Assembly (NCBI GenBank): GCA_030452025.1
Contig: JAKDNC010000104.1
Span: forward strand, 1-9,126
From: Nocardioides sp.
GTDB lineage: Bacteria; Actinomycetota; Actinomycetes; Propionibacteriales; Nocardioidaceae
Reading direction: 5' to 3'
DNA: 9,126 nucleotides
Shown: piece by piece, positions 1-6,682 of the stretch
How positions within the stretch are numbered: the first letter of the stretch is position 1
Layout of the letters: every line of letters begins with the position of its first letter
Notes under the pieces: model-generated
Database searches by the model: none
What the model saw: the letters and a program-made list of their open reading frames with translations, nothing else
Told to the model about the DNA's origin: nothing
Program-made: the position numbers and the translations under genes

Positions 1-1000
1 GGTTGGATCCCACGCGTTGTGCGCCAGGGATGCGCCCCAATCTGAGAGTGCAGCCAGGTCCGCACCGGTGTGGCGACCCAGCACACCCCCGCGACTGGAG
101 GATCAGCGCGATCTTGCCAGCCGTCTGGCATGCGCGATCGGTGACTTGGCCCCACCCCAGCCGGGCGGTCTCCCGGCGGCCCACCCCCACATCAAGGTCA
201 CGCTCCAGGTCCACATCCCGCTGATCGACGTTGTCGTGGAACAGCCGACCGTCGAGCTCCACGATGAAGCCCTGCCCGGGGTAGAGCACATCCCGAAACA
301 TCTGGCGCCCGGCTGGCCTCTCCTGCACCTGGCGCTTGCCGCGGGGCAGGCCGTGCGCTCGCTCCACGCGCGTGAGGTAGGCGTGCTCCAGGACGGAGCA
401 GGTCCCGTCCCGGATGTCGCGCAGCACGGAGCCCAACCAATGACGTCGGGCGACCCGAGGACGCAAACTCAAGCAGTCCGACAGCCTGGTCGCCGTCGTC
501 CGCTGGGACTGGCATGCATCGGCCATGACCCCGATCGCGGTGTGGTCGGTGACTGCCGCGGCTGCCAGGTCGACGACAGCTTCCTCCAGGCGGATCCGTG
601 GCGGCGAGGAATTCCACTGCACTCGGTCCTCGAAGGCACGCGAGCGCGTGACCCGGAACCCGCTCACCTGCTCGACCGTGCGTCCGACGGGGATGAGGAT
701 CTCGATGTCGTCCCGACTCCTGTGCCGATTCCACCCAGGACCAACAACGGATCGGACGGCCGCGTCACCGGCGAGCGCGGACGGCCAGTAGTGCAGCACC
801 CCGATCCACCCCTGTTGCCGCCAGGTTGGCACTCCTGTGTGGTTGAGATAGACACCGGGCAGCGCTCGCACCCACAGCCTGCGTCGGATCAACCGCTCGA
901 TGTCGTGGGGACGCAGACCACGGGCAAGCACCTGCCGCCGGGAGGTCACGCCGTCCTGGGCATCGAGCAGACGATTGATGGCTCCCCAGTCTGCTGACAT
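1..1000 (-). CDS. DUF559 / AbiEi-like antitoxin-domain protein, C-terminus cut by window edge
   Basis: Reading the minus strand from the ATG at 1000 gives 333 codons with no stop before the window edge. The first in-frame start after an upstream TGA is this ATG, so the start is well constrained, although no clear ribosome binding site precedes it. The N-terminal part (about residues 5-55, with RRRLWVRALPGVYL near 40-52) resembles the winged-helix domain of AbiEi-type antitoxins. The C-terminal part carries the DUF559 (Vsr-like, PD-(D/E)xK-related) signature: VELDGRLFHD at 247-256, then DLERDLD at 264-270, and a Cys-x2-Cys-Gly-Pro-Gly-Cys-like stretch near 306-317. Such proteins usually end just after that Cys block, so little is likely missing. 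The last codons (QRVGSN) come from a sequence repeated at 1120-1134. These proteins are common in actinobacteria, often as solitary genes. Their function is not established; a nuclease or antitoxin role is family inference only. Confidence 0.85.
   Translation of the reverse strand, partial: MSADWGAINRLLDAQDGVTSRRQVLARGLRPHDIERLIRRRLWVRALPGVYLNHTGVPTWRQQGWIGVLHYWPSALAGDAAVRSVVGPGWNRHRSRDDIEILIPVGRTVEQVSGFRVTRSRAFEDRVQWNSSPPRIRLEEAVVDLAAAAVTDHTAIGVMADACQSQRTTATRLSDCLSLRPRVARRHWLGSVLRDIRDGTCSVLEHAYLTRVERAHGLPRGKRQVQERPAGRQMFRDVLYPGQGFIVELDGRLFHDNVDQRDVDLERDLDVGVGRRETARLGWGQVTDRACQTAGKIALILQSRGCAGSPHRCGPGCTLRLGRIPGAQRVGSN
6..20. repeat. 15-base direct repeat, copy 1 (probable arm of a hairpin cut by the window edge)
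   Basis: The 15 bases gatcccacgcgttgt occur here and again at 1120-1134 in the same orientation. At the second site they form the right arm of a strong hairpin, so a matching left arm may lie just outside the window here. The copy overlaps the 3' end of the DUF559 reading frame. Confidence 0.6.
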
Positions 1001-1196
1001 GCGGATGAGGATCGCCGCGCTCGAGCTGTTGCGCCACCAGCGTGACGTTCACTTGTGGACAGCCGTCTGAACGACCCTCAGCCAAGTGTTGCGTGGGATC
1101 CGACGCAGTGGGCGCGTCAGATCCCACGCGTTGTCTCTCAGCTTGCTCGTCGGTGCCGCGCCGGAACCGGGTTCGGCGAGCGACCGTCGTACTGCC
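1001..1196. other. Divergent intergenic region between the DUF559 gene and the DUF4349 gene
   Basis: These 196 bases separate two divergent genes and must hold both promoters. I could not assign a convincing -10/-35 pair for either gene. The region contains the hairpin at 1091-1129 and a sequence at 1054-1062 whose reverse complement, CTGTCCACA, differs by one base from the actinobacterial DnaA-box consensus TTGTCCACA. A single such site is weak evidence. An upstream extension of the plus-strand frame to 1086 would translate through the hairpin and is not favoured. Confidence 0.5.
1091..1129. repeat. Strong imperfect palindrome (10+5 bp hairpin), REP-like
   Basis: The outer arms gcgtgggatc (1091-1100) and gatcccacgc (1120-1129) are perfectly complementary. 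After one mismatch (1101/1119) an inner stem follows, gacgc (1102-1106) with gcgtc (1114-1118), closing a 7-base loop. The right arm plus five further bases is repeated exactly at 6-20. Palindromic structure plus a second copy nearby suggests a dispersed REP-type element. No U-tract follows on either strand, so it is not a classic terminator, and it sits between divergent genes where a terminator is not expected. Confidence 0.75.
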
Positions 1197-2168
1197 ATGA
1201 ACCCGATCAAGAAGTGGGCTGCACCAGCCCTGCTCGTGACCCTCCTGACCACCGGCGCCTGTGCCAGCCCCAGCGGCGAGGACAGCGGCGGTGAAAGGAC
1301 CGACAGCCGCAGCGTCGCGGAACCTGAGGGAGCAGCCCCCACCGAAGCCGGTGCCGCCGACTCCCAGGCCCTCAACGAGAAGGGCGGCAGCGGCGAACAG
1401 GAAGCAGACCGGGCGATCATCAACACCGGCGAGGTGACGCTGCGCTCCGGCGACGTCGCCAAGGCCCGCGCCGACGCCCAGAAGGTGATCGACCGTCACG
1501 ACGGACAGATTGCCGACGAGGAGACCTACGCCGACGGCGACGGCTCACTGAGCTCGACGCGAGTGGAGCTGCGGGTGCCGGCCAAGGAGTTCGACGACGT
1601 GATGACCGACCTCGGGGAGGTAGCAGAGCTCCGCGAGACCAGCCGCACCTCGGAGGACGTGACCACCCAAGTGATCGACAACAACGTCCGCGTCCGCGCC
1701 CAGGAGAAGAGCCTCAAGCGGATTGAGGTGCTCCTTGCCCGCGCCGAGACCGTCCAGGAGATCGTCTCGATCGAATCCGAGCTCACCGAGCGCCAGTCCG
1801 AGCTCGACTCCCTCAAGCAGCGCCAGTCCTACCTGCGGGACCAGACCGCCCAGTCGACCATCACCCTCGACATCGAGACGGACTACGACGACAAGAGCAC
1901 CAAGGACGGCGAGGACCACAACGCCTTCGTCGCCGGGCTACTCGGCGGATGGAACGCGCTCAAGGACGTCGGCGGCGGGCTGGCCGCAGTCGTCGGGGCT
2001 CTGCTTCCGTTCGCGATCGTGGCCACCCTGATCGGCGTCCCGCTGATGATCCTGCTGCGCAGGCTGGGCAAGCGATTCGGCAAGCGACTGGGCAAGCGAC
2101 TGGGCAAGCGAGTGGGCATGGGACCGGGGACCGATCGCGGCGACGCCACCGTGCAGCCCGACGCGTAA
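1197..2168 (+). CDS. DUF4349 domain lipoprotein with C-terminal membrane anchor
   Basis: The product is 323 residues. A lipoprotein signal peptide is visible: NPIKKW, a hydrophobic stretch, then TTGAC with the lipid-accepting Cys at 22. A Gly/Ser/Glu-rich linker follows (23-72). The DUF4349 domain starts near IINTGEVTLRSGD (74-86) and includes a coiled coil at about 165-215 (QEKSLKRIEVLLARAETVQE). A transmembrane segment spans about 262-287, followed by a basic cytoplasmic tail of LGKR repeats (290-305). This order (signal, DUF4349, coiled coil, one C-terminal helix) is typical of the family, whose function is unknown. I chose ATG 1197 because it begins a proper signal peptide; the longer frame from 1086 would bury it. 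Its 3' end faces hemE with only 18 bases between. A DUF4349 gene beside hemE is also known in Streptomyces, from recollection. Confidence 0.88.
   Translation: MNPIKKWAAPALLVTLLTTGACASPSGEDSGGERTDSRSVAEPEGAAPTEAGAADSQALNEKGGSGEQEADRAIINTGEVTLRSGDVAKARADAQKVIDRHDGQIADEETYADGDGSLSSTRVELRVPAKEFDDVMTDLGEVAELRETSRTSEDVTTQVIDNNVRVRAQEKSLKRIEVLLARAETVQEIVSIESELTERQSELDSLKQRQSYLRDQTAQSTITLDIETDYDDKSTKDGEDHNAFVAGLLGGWNALKDVGGGLAAVVGALLPFAIVATLIGVPLMILLRRLGKRFGKRLGKRLGKRVGMGPGTDRGDATVQPDA
2064..2123 (+). repeat. Tandem 12-base repeat in the DUF4349 coding tail
   Basis: The unit ctgggcaagcga occurs at 2064-2075, 2088-2099 and 2100-2111, with a variant (ttcggcaagcga) at 2076-2087 and a degenerate fifth unit at 2112-2123. 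It encodes LGKR-FGKR-LGKR-LGKR-VGMG directly after the transmembrane helix. In-frame units of this kind can expand or contract by slippage without breaking the frame. Confidence 0.9.
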
Positions 2169-2186
2169 GTTCGCGCCGACTCGGGG

Positions 2187-3233
2187 TCAGAGGGGGTAGG
2201 ACTGAACGAACTCGGTCAGCGCCTTGAGCTGATCCGGGTTCGTGCTCGGGATGACCCCGTGACCGAGGTTGAAGATGTGGCCCTTGGCTGCGCGACCCGC
2301 CTCGATGATCTCGCCGGCCCGGGCGGTCATCACCTCGGTCGGCGCGAAGACCATCGTCGGGTCGAGGTTCCCCTGCACCGCGTGGTCACCGACGGCGGCG
2401 ATGCCCTTGTCCAGCGGCGTGCGCCAGTCGACGCCGACCACGTCGGCACCGGCCTCTCCCATCAGCGTGAGCAGGTTGCTGGTCCCGACACCGAAGTGGA
2501 TGCGGGGTACGCCGAGGTCCCCAGCCGCAGCAAGCACGCGCGCCGAGTGCGGCTGGACGTGCTCGACGTAGTCGTGCGGCGTCAGGGCCCCGGCCCAGGA
2601 GTCGAAGAGCTGGATCGCCGAGGCACCGGCCTGCACCTGGACGGCGAGGTAGTCGGCGGCGATGCCGGCGATCTTGCGCATCAAGGCATCCCACACGTCG
2701 GGGGCCCCGAACATCATCGCCTTGGTCTTCGCGTGGTCCTTCGACGGACCACCCTCGACGAGGTACGACGCGACGGTGAACGGAGCGCCGGCGAAACCGA
2801 TCAGCGGGGTCGCTCCGAGCTCGGCGACCAGGGACTGCACCGCCCGGGTGATGAACGGCACCTGGTCGGGGGTGAGGTCCGGGATCGCCTCCACGTCCGC
2901 GAGAGTCCGGACCGGAGCGGCGACCACCGGGCCGACACCGGGAACGATGTCGAGGTCGAGGCCGACCGCCTTGAGCGGCAGCACGATGTCGGAGAAGAAG
3001 ATGGCGGCGTCGACGCCGTAGCGCCGGACCGGCTGGAGGGTGATCTCGGTGATCATCTCCGCGTCCATGCAGGCGTCGAGCATCGCGACGCCCTCGCGCA
3101 GCTTGAGATACTCCGGCAGCGAACGACCAGCCTGGCGCATGAACCAGACCGGGGTGTGGGACACCTCCTCGCCACGCGCGGCACGGAGGAACGCGGAGTT
3201 CCGAAGCTCGGCAGCCTGGTCGGAGTCATTCAC
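2187..3233 (-). CDS. hemE: Uroporphyrinogen decarboxylase
   Basis: This cytoplasmic enzyme removes four acetate carboxyl groups from uroporphyrinogen III to give coproporphyrinogen III in heme biosynthesis. The 348-residue length is normal for the family. Signature motifs are intact: PVWFMRQAGR at 28-37 with substrate-binding arginines R33 and R37, the catalytic aspartate D82 in FFSDIV, GFAGAPFT at 146-153 followed by Y157, and NLGHGV at 322-327 with H325. The start is GTG at 3233, supported by a GAGGA ribosome binding site at 3242-3246, eight bases upstream. It is divergent from the DUF3000 gene and convergent with the DUF4349 gene. The hemG/hemY and hemQ genes that follow hemE in some actinobacteria are not in the window, so hemE looks monocistronic here. 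Confidence 0.97.
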   Translation of the reverse strand: MNDSDQAAELRNSAFLRAARGEEVSHTPVWFMRQAGRSLPEYLKLREGVAMLDACMDAEMITEITLQPVRRYGVDAAIFFSDIVLPLKAVGLDLDIVPGVGPVVAAPVRTLADVEAIPDLTPDQVPFITRAVQSLVAELGATPLIGFAGAPFTVASYLVEGGPSKDHAKTKAMMFGAPDVWDALMRKIAGIAADYLAVQVQAGASAIQLFDSWAGALTPHDYVEHVQPHSARVLAAAGDLGVPRIHFGVGTSNLLTLMGEAGADVVGVDWRTPLDKGIAAVGDHAVQGNLDPTMVFAPTEVMTARAGEIIEAGRAAKGHIFNLGHGVIPSTNPDQLKALTEFVQSYPL

Positions 3234-3241
3234 AGGACGAA

Positions 3242-3246
3242 TCCTC
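3242..3246 (-). promoter_or_regulatory. Ribosome binding site of hemE
   Basis: On the minus strand GAGGA lies eight bases before the GTG at 3233. It decides for this GTG over the ATG three bases further in, which is in another frame. Confidence 0.6.
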
Positions 3247-3292
3247 GCAGGTCAGGCGGCGTGGCGGCACATCGGACCCGGCTCGACAGGCC

Positions 3293-3298
3293 TACTGT
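3293..3298 (+). promoter_or_regulatory. Candidate -10 box (TACTGT) for a leaderless DUF3000 transcript
   Basis: TACTGT fits the actinobacterial TAnnnT -10 pattern and ends six bases before the ATG at 3305. Transcription would then begin at or next to the start codon. No good -35 is visible at the expected distance, and no Shine-Dalgarno sequence lies before the ATG. Confidence 0.45.
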
Positions 3299-3304
3299 GA
3301 AGTC

Positions 3305-3925
3305 ATGGTGGTCCGACAAGAGACCCGTCCGGGATCGGGTGCGGGCACTCAGCCCGAGGAATTCCGGCTGGCAGTGGCAAGCATGGGCGCAGCGCATCTG
3401 CGCCCCGAGATCTTCTGCGAGGCGATGCCCGCTCCGCAACGCATCGCCCCGCACGCCAGTGCGCTCTCCGCCGACGTCACCGTCGACGAGGAGGACATCG
3501 GCACCGGCCGAATCATCCTGCTCCACGACCCGGCCGGCAACGACGCGTGGTCCGGTGAGTTCCGCCTGGTCGCCTACGCCCGCGCAGAGATCGATCCCGA
3601 ACTCGCCGCCGACCCGCTGCTGGCTGGCGTCGGCTGGACCTGGCTGACCGAGGCGCTCGACGCCCACGGCGCCTCCTACCTCGTCCCCTCCGGCACCGTG
3701 ACCACGGTGACCACGGAGAACTTCGGCGGCATGGCCGAGGAGGAGGGCACCGCACAGATCGAGATCCGTGCCTCCTGGACACCCGAGCTTCCCGAAGACT
3801 GCGACATCAGCGCCCACGTCGAGGCTTGGGGCGAGTTGCTGTGCACCGCCGTCGGCCTGGAGCCTGTGCCCGATGGGGTCACCGCGATCCCGAGTCGACG
3901 GGGACAGCGCGGCCAGGACCAGTGA
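3305..3925 (+). CDS. DUF3000 family protein
   Basis: The product is 206 residues and matches the actinobacterial DUF3000 family (M. tuberculosis Rv2680 is a member, from recollection). Family-like blocks include FRLAVASMGAAHLRPEI near the N-terminus, then ALSADVTV, and WTWLTEALDAHGASY in the middle, ending with SAHVEAWGELLCTAVGLEPVP. There is no signal peptide or membrane helix, so it is probably cytoplasmic. Its biochemical function is unknown. The stop codon overlaps the start of the RNase D gene (GTGA at 3922-3925), so the two are almost certainly co-transcribed and translationally coupled. That coupling hints at a job related to RNA metabolism, but this is inference from position only. 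Confidence 0.92.
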   Translation: MVVRQETRPGSGAGTQPEEFRLAVASMGAAHLRPEIFCEAMPAPQRIAPHASALSADVTVDEEDIGTGRIILLHDPAGNDAWSGEFRLVAYARAEIDPELAADPLLAGVGWTWLTEALDAHGASYLVPSGTVTTVTTENFGGMAEEEGTAQIEIRASWTPELPEDCDISAHVEAWGELLCTAVGLEPVPDGVTAIPSRRGQRGQDQ

Positions 3926-5232
3926 CGGACTCCGCCCCCCAGGGCCAACAGGGCCAAGGAGTCGACCCAGAAGTCGAGGTCGAAGCCGAGCCAGAACCCG
4001 CCCCGCTCCTGACCCTGCGCGACGGTTTGTCCGGCGTCGTCGAGACCGAAGACGCATTTGCCGAGGTGCTCGAGCGCTTTGCCACCGGGAGCGGGCCGGT
4101 CGCGATCGACGCGGAGCGCGCCTCCGGCTACCGATACTCCCAACGTGCCTACCTGATCCAGCTGCGCCGCACCGGCTCCGGCACCGCGTTGATCGACCCG
4201 ATCGCGTTCGAGTCAATGGCTCCCCTGGCCGAAGCGCTGGAGGGCGTCGAGTGGATCCTGCACGCCGCCACCCAGGACCTCGCCTGCCTCGCCGAGGTCG
4301 GACTGCACCCCTCCACGCTCTTCGACACCGAGCTCGCCGGCCGCCTGCTCGGCTACCCCCGGGTCGGCCTGGCCACACTGGTCGAGACGACGCTCGGTCG
4401 CCACCTGCGCAAGGAACACTCGGCAGCGGACTGGTCCACGCGTCCGCTGCCCGAGGGCTGGCTGGAGTACGCCGCTCTCGACGTCGAGGCCCTCATCGAG
4501 CTGCGGGACCACCTCGCCGTCGAGCTCGAGGAGACCGGCAAGGCCGAGTGGGCTCGCCAGGAGTTCGAGCACCTGCTGGACTTCACGCCCCACGTGCGCT
4601 CCGACCCCTGGCGGCGTACCTCCCAGCTGCACAAGGTCAAGGGGCGCCGCTCGTTGGCTGCCGTACGCGAGCTGTGGCAGGCCCGGGACACACTGGCCGC
4701 CGAGCGCGACGTCACCCCGGGCCGGATCCTGCCGGACTCTGCGATCGTCGTCGCCGCCCAGGAGATGCCTCCGGACCGAAGCGCACTCCTGCGGACCAAG
4801 GGATTCCACGGACGGGGAGCCGCGAGATACGCCGCTACTTGGGTCGCCGCGCTGCGCACCGCCGCCGAACTGCCCGACTCCGAGCTGCCCCCACGCACGA
4901 TGCGCGGCGACGGTCCCCCGCCGCAGCGCTCCTGGGGGGACAAGGACCCCGCCGCCGCCCGCCGCCTGGCGATCGCCAAGGACGCCGCGGCCGCGCTGTC
5001 GGAGGAACACCACCTCCCGGTCGAGAACCTGCTCACCCCCGACACGTTGCGCCGGGTCCTGTGGACTCCGCCCGAGTCGCGTCAGCCGGACCAGCTCGCC
5101 GAGCAGGTCGCCGCATCACTGGCCGAGCACGGCGCACGTCCGTGGCAGGTCGAGCTCCTCGAGCCCGTGATCACCGCAGCGGTGATCGCCGGCGACGAGG
5201 AACCCGACCCAGACGAGCCTGCTGAGGACTGA
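3922..5232 (+). CDS. rnd: Ribonuclease D (HRDC domain-containing 3'-5' exonuclease)
   Basis: This DEDD-superfamily 3'-5' exoribonuclease is expected to trim tRNA and other stable RNA 3' ends. The 436-residue protein starts at a GTG that overlaps the DUF3000 stop by four bases, with AGGA eight bases upstream. After an acidic low-complexity N-terminus (about 1-28), the exonuclease domain shows Exo I (AIDAERASGY, D63 and E65), Exo II (HAATQDL, 114-120, D119) and Exo III of the DEDDy type (YAALDVEAL, Y183 and D187). All four metal ligands and the general-base tyrosine are present. An HRDC domain follows (about 235-310, LHKVKGRRSLAAVRELW). The C-terminal third is less conserved and ends in an acidic tail. 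In mycobacteria dxs follows this gene in opposite orientation; here a solute-binding protein gene occupies that place. Confidence 0.95.
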   Translation: MTDSAPQGQQGQGVDPEVEVEAEPEPAPLLTLRDGLSGVVETEDAFAEVLERFATGSGPVAIDAERASGYRYSQRAYLIQLRRTGSGTALIDPIAFESMAPLAEALEGVEWILHAATQDLACLAEVGLHPSTLFDTELAGRLLGYPRVGLATLVETTLGRHLRKEHSAADWSTRPLPEGWLEYAALDVEALIELRDHLAVELEETGKAEWARQEFEHLLDFTPHVRSDPWRRTSQLHKVKGRRSLAAVRELWQARDTLAAERDVTPGRILPDSAIVVAAQEMPPDRSALLRTKGFHGRGAARYAATWVAALRTAAELPDSELPPRTMRGDGPPPQRSWGDKDPAAARRLAIAKDAAAALSEEHHLPVENLLTPDTLRRVLWTPPESRQPDQLAEQVAASLAEHGARPWQVELLEPVITAAVIAGDEEPDPDEPAED

Positions 5233-5260
5233 GCCGTGGGCTCAGCCCTCCGGCTGAGCC
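5229..5260. terminator. Tripartite inverted repeat between convergent rnd and solute-binding genes
   Basis: A perfect 9-bp stem (5239-5247 with 5252-5260) closes a 4-base loop a few bases after the rnd stop. The left arm also pairs with ctgagcc at 5229-5235, giving a competing 7-bp hairpin with a 3-base loop. Neither has a U-tract, which is common for terminators in high-GC actinobacteria. Because the flanking genes converge, it could serve both strands. Confidence 0.55.
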
Positions 5261-5269
5261 GGGGCGGGC

Positions 5270-6652
5270 TCACTCCTCTGCGGTGGAGGGTGAATCGCTC
5301 TCGTCGCCCCCCGGACTCGCCGAGCCGCTCGGCTGGCCGGACTGCTGGTCCTCGGGGCTGAGCACGGTCCGTGAGGCCTCGTCGATCGACTCGGTGACCG
5401 CGTCGATGTCAAGGATCCGGTCATAGAACAGGTGATAGATCGGGTCGTGGACCGCGTCCTCGAGTGCCTTCCAGGACGGCAGCAGCGGCGGCATCACGAT
5501 GTCGCGGACCGACCGGTTGAAGACCTCGGGGTGGGCCGGCAGCTTGTCGGGCTGGAGGAACGCGTCGCTCTCGGCGACCTCGTTGTGGGAGGGAACCAGG
5601 TAGCCGGCCTCGGCCACCTTGGCGACGGACTTCGCGGAGATCGCGTTGACGATGAAGTCGGCGGCGTCGGAGTAGCTCGCCGGGTTGGCCGACATGCAGA
5701 TCCCGGACACGTCTCCCACGGTCGTCTCATCGTCAAGGATCGGCATCGGCATCACGTCGAAGTCCAGACTGGGCGTCATGCGCAGCTCGGGGACCAGGTT
5801 GCGGTAGCCGGCGATCATGCCCAGCTTCCCGGTCTTGAACCGCTCCAACGCTGACTTCTTGCGAAGCTGGCGCGGCGTGAGCTTGACCTGATCGGAGTTG
5901 AGCACGTCCATGGAGCGGGTCAGCGCCTCCTTGGAGGAGTCCTCGGACAGCGTGGTGGTGGTCGGCTCGCGCATGTCGTCGAAGACCTGGCCGCCGCCGG
6001 AGAGCACGAACGGCATCAGCCCCTCGAGTGACGGGTCGATGTAGACGCCCTTGACGCCCTTGCGGTTGGAGGCGAACTTCGCGGCCTCAGCGAACTGGTT
6101 GAAGCTCCAGCGGGAGTGGGAGGACGCGGCGTCGAGCCCGCGGTCCTTCATCGTCGTCCAGTCGATGAGGTTGGTGTTGTAGTACATCACCATCGGCGAG
6201 ACGCCGTACGGCATGCACTGCAGGTGGTTGTCGACCGAGAACGCCTGCACTGCGTCGCGCTTGTAGAAGTCGCCGAAAGGCACGCCGCGAGAGTCGAGCA
6301 GCTCGTCGATCGGCTGGTTGAGCTCCAGCTCGGAGACCTGCGCGAGGTCTCGCTGGGAGAGCATGAACACGTCCGGCGGGCTCTTCGACTCGAGACGGTC
6401 GATGACGTCGTCCTCGTCAGAGACCGCGTCGAGGGTGACCTCCACCGTCGGGTTGTCCCTGTTGTAGGCATCGATCGACGACTGCATGGCCTTGACCTCT
6501 TCGTCAGGTCCGTAGGCCATGAAGGTGAGCTCGACCGGCTTCTTCGCCGTCCCGACCGGGTCAGGCTTCGACGGGCCGTTGTCGGTCTCGCAGGCCCCGG
6601 CCAGGACGGCAATCATCGTCACGCCGCAGATCAATGCCAGTCGCGTCTTCAC
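5270..6652 (-). CDS. Extracellular solute-binding lipoprotein (ABC-type, probably sugar)
   Basis: The product is 460 residues from the GTG at 6652. It opens with a short basic n-region (VKTR), a hydrophobic core and VLAGAC, giving a lipidated Cys at 21. The mature protein looks like a family 1 solute-binding protein: VELTFMAYGPDEEVKAMQ, a central MPYGVSPMVMYYNTNLID, a Trp-containing SRWSFNQFAEAAK, and a hinge-type MPMPIL block. These proteins capture a ligand outside the membrane for an ABC importer. The ligand is not readable from sequence. No permease or ATPase gene lies within the window on either side. The C-terminal 30 residues are Ser/Pro/Gly/Glu-rich and probably disordered. GAAGGG at 6660-6665 supports the GTG; an alternative in-frame ATG at 6679 sits seven bases after a -10-like box and would give a nine-residue longer signal peptide. 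Confidence 0.88.
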   Translation of the reverse strand: MKTRLALICGVTMIAVLAGACETDNGPSKPDPVGTAKKPVELTFMAYGPDEEVKAMQSSIDAYNRDNPTVEVTLDAVSDEDDVIDRLESKSPPDVFMLSQRDLAQVSELELNQPIDELLDSRGVPFGDFYKRDAVQAFSVDNHLQCMPYGVSPMVMYYNTNLIDWTTMKDRGLDAASSHSRWSFNQFAEAAKFASNRKGVKGVYIDPSLEGLMPFVLSGGGQVFDDMREPTTTTLSEDSSKEALTRSMDVLNSDQVKLTPRQLRKKSALERFKTGKLGMIAGYRNLVPELRMTPSLDFDVMPMPILDDETTVGDVSGICMSANPASYSDAADFIVNAISAKSVAKVAEAGYLVPSHNEVAESDAFLQPDKLPAHPEVFNRSVRDIVMPPLLPSWKALEDAVHDPIYHLFYDRILDIDAVTESIDEASRTVLSPEDQQSGQPSGSASPGGDESDSPSTAEE

Positions 6653-6659
6653 GCACGAG

Positions 6660-6665
6660 CCCTTC
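6660..6665 (-). promoter_or_regulatory. Possible ribosome binding site for the solute-binding protein GTG start
   Basis: GAAGGG on the minus strand lies seven bases before the GTG at 6652. It is a partial Shine-Dalgarno match and is the main reason for choosing GTG 6652 over ATG 6679. Confidence 0.4.
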
Positions 6666-6682
6666 GTAGTCGATGCCATCTC

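Noticed and set aside
198..734. Minus-strand open frame of 178 codons inside the DUF559 gene
   Set aside because: Out of frame with the recognised protein; Arg/Gly/Pro-rich composition typical of a shadow in high-GC DNA.
17..997. Long plus-strand open frame (326 codons)
   Set aside because: It is antisense to the DUF559 frame, which shows real family motifs; the plus-strand translation is Pro/Arg/His-rich with no recognisable domain.
765..1499. Minus-strand open frame of 244 codons
   Set aside because: Overlaps both the DUF559 start and the DUF4349 gene in the wrong frame and shows no family motif.
2259..3647. Plus-strand open frame of 462 codons
   Set aside because: Antisense to hemE, whose catalytic residues are all present; it then runs out of frame into the DUF3000 gene.
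3230..4378. Minus-strand open frame of 382 codons
   Set aside because: Antisense to DUF3000 and RNase D; Arg/Gly-rich shadow.
3768..5225. Plus-strand open frame of 485 codons
   Set aside because: Frame-shifted shadow of RNase D, Arg/Pro-rich, while the RNase D frame holds Exo I-III and HRDC motifs.
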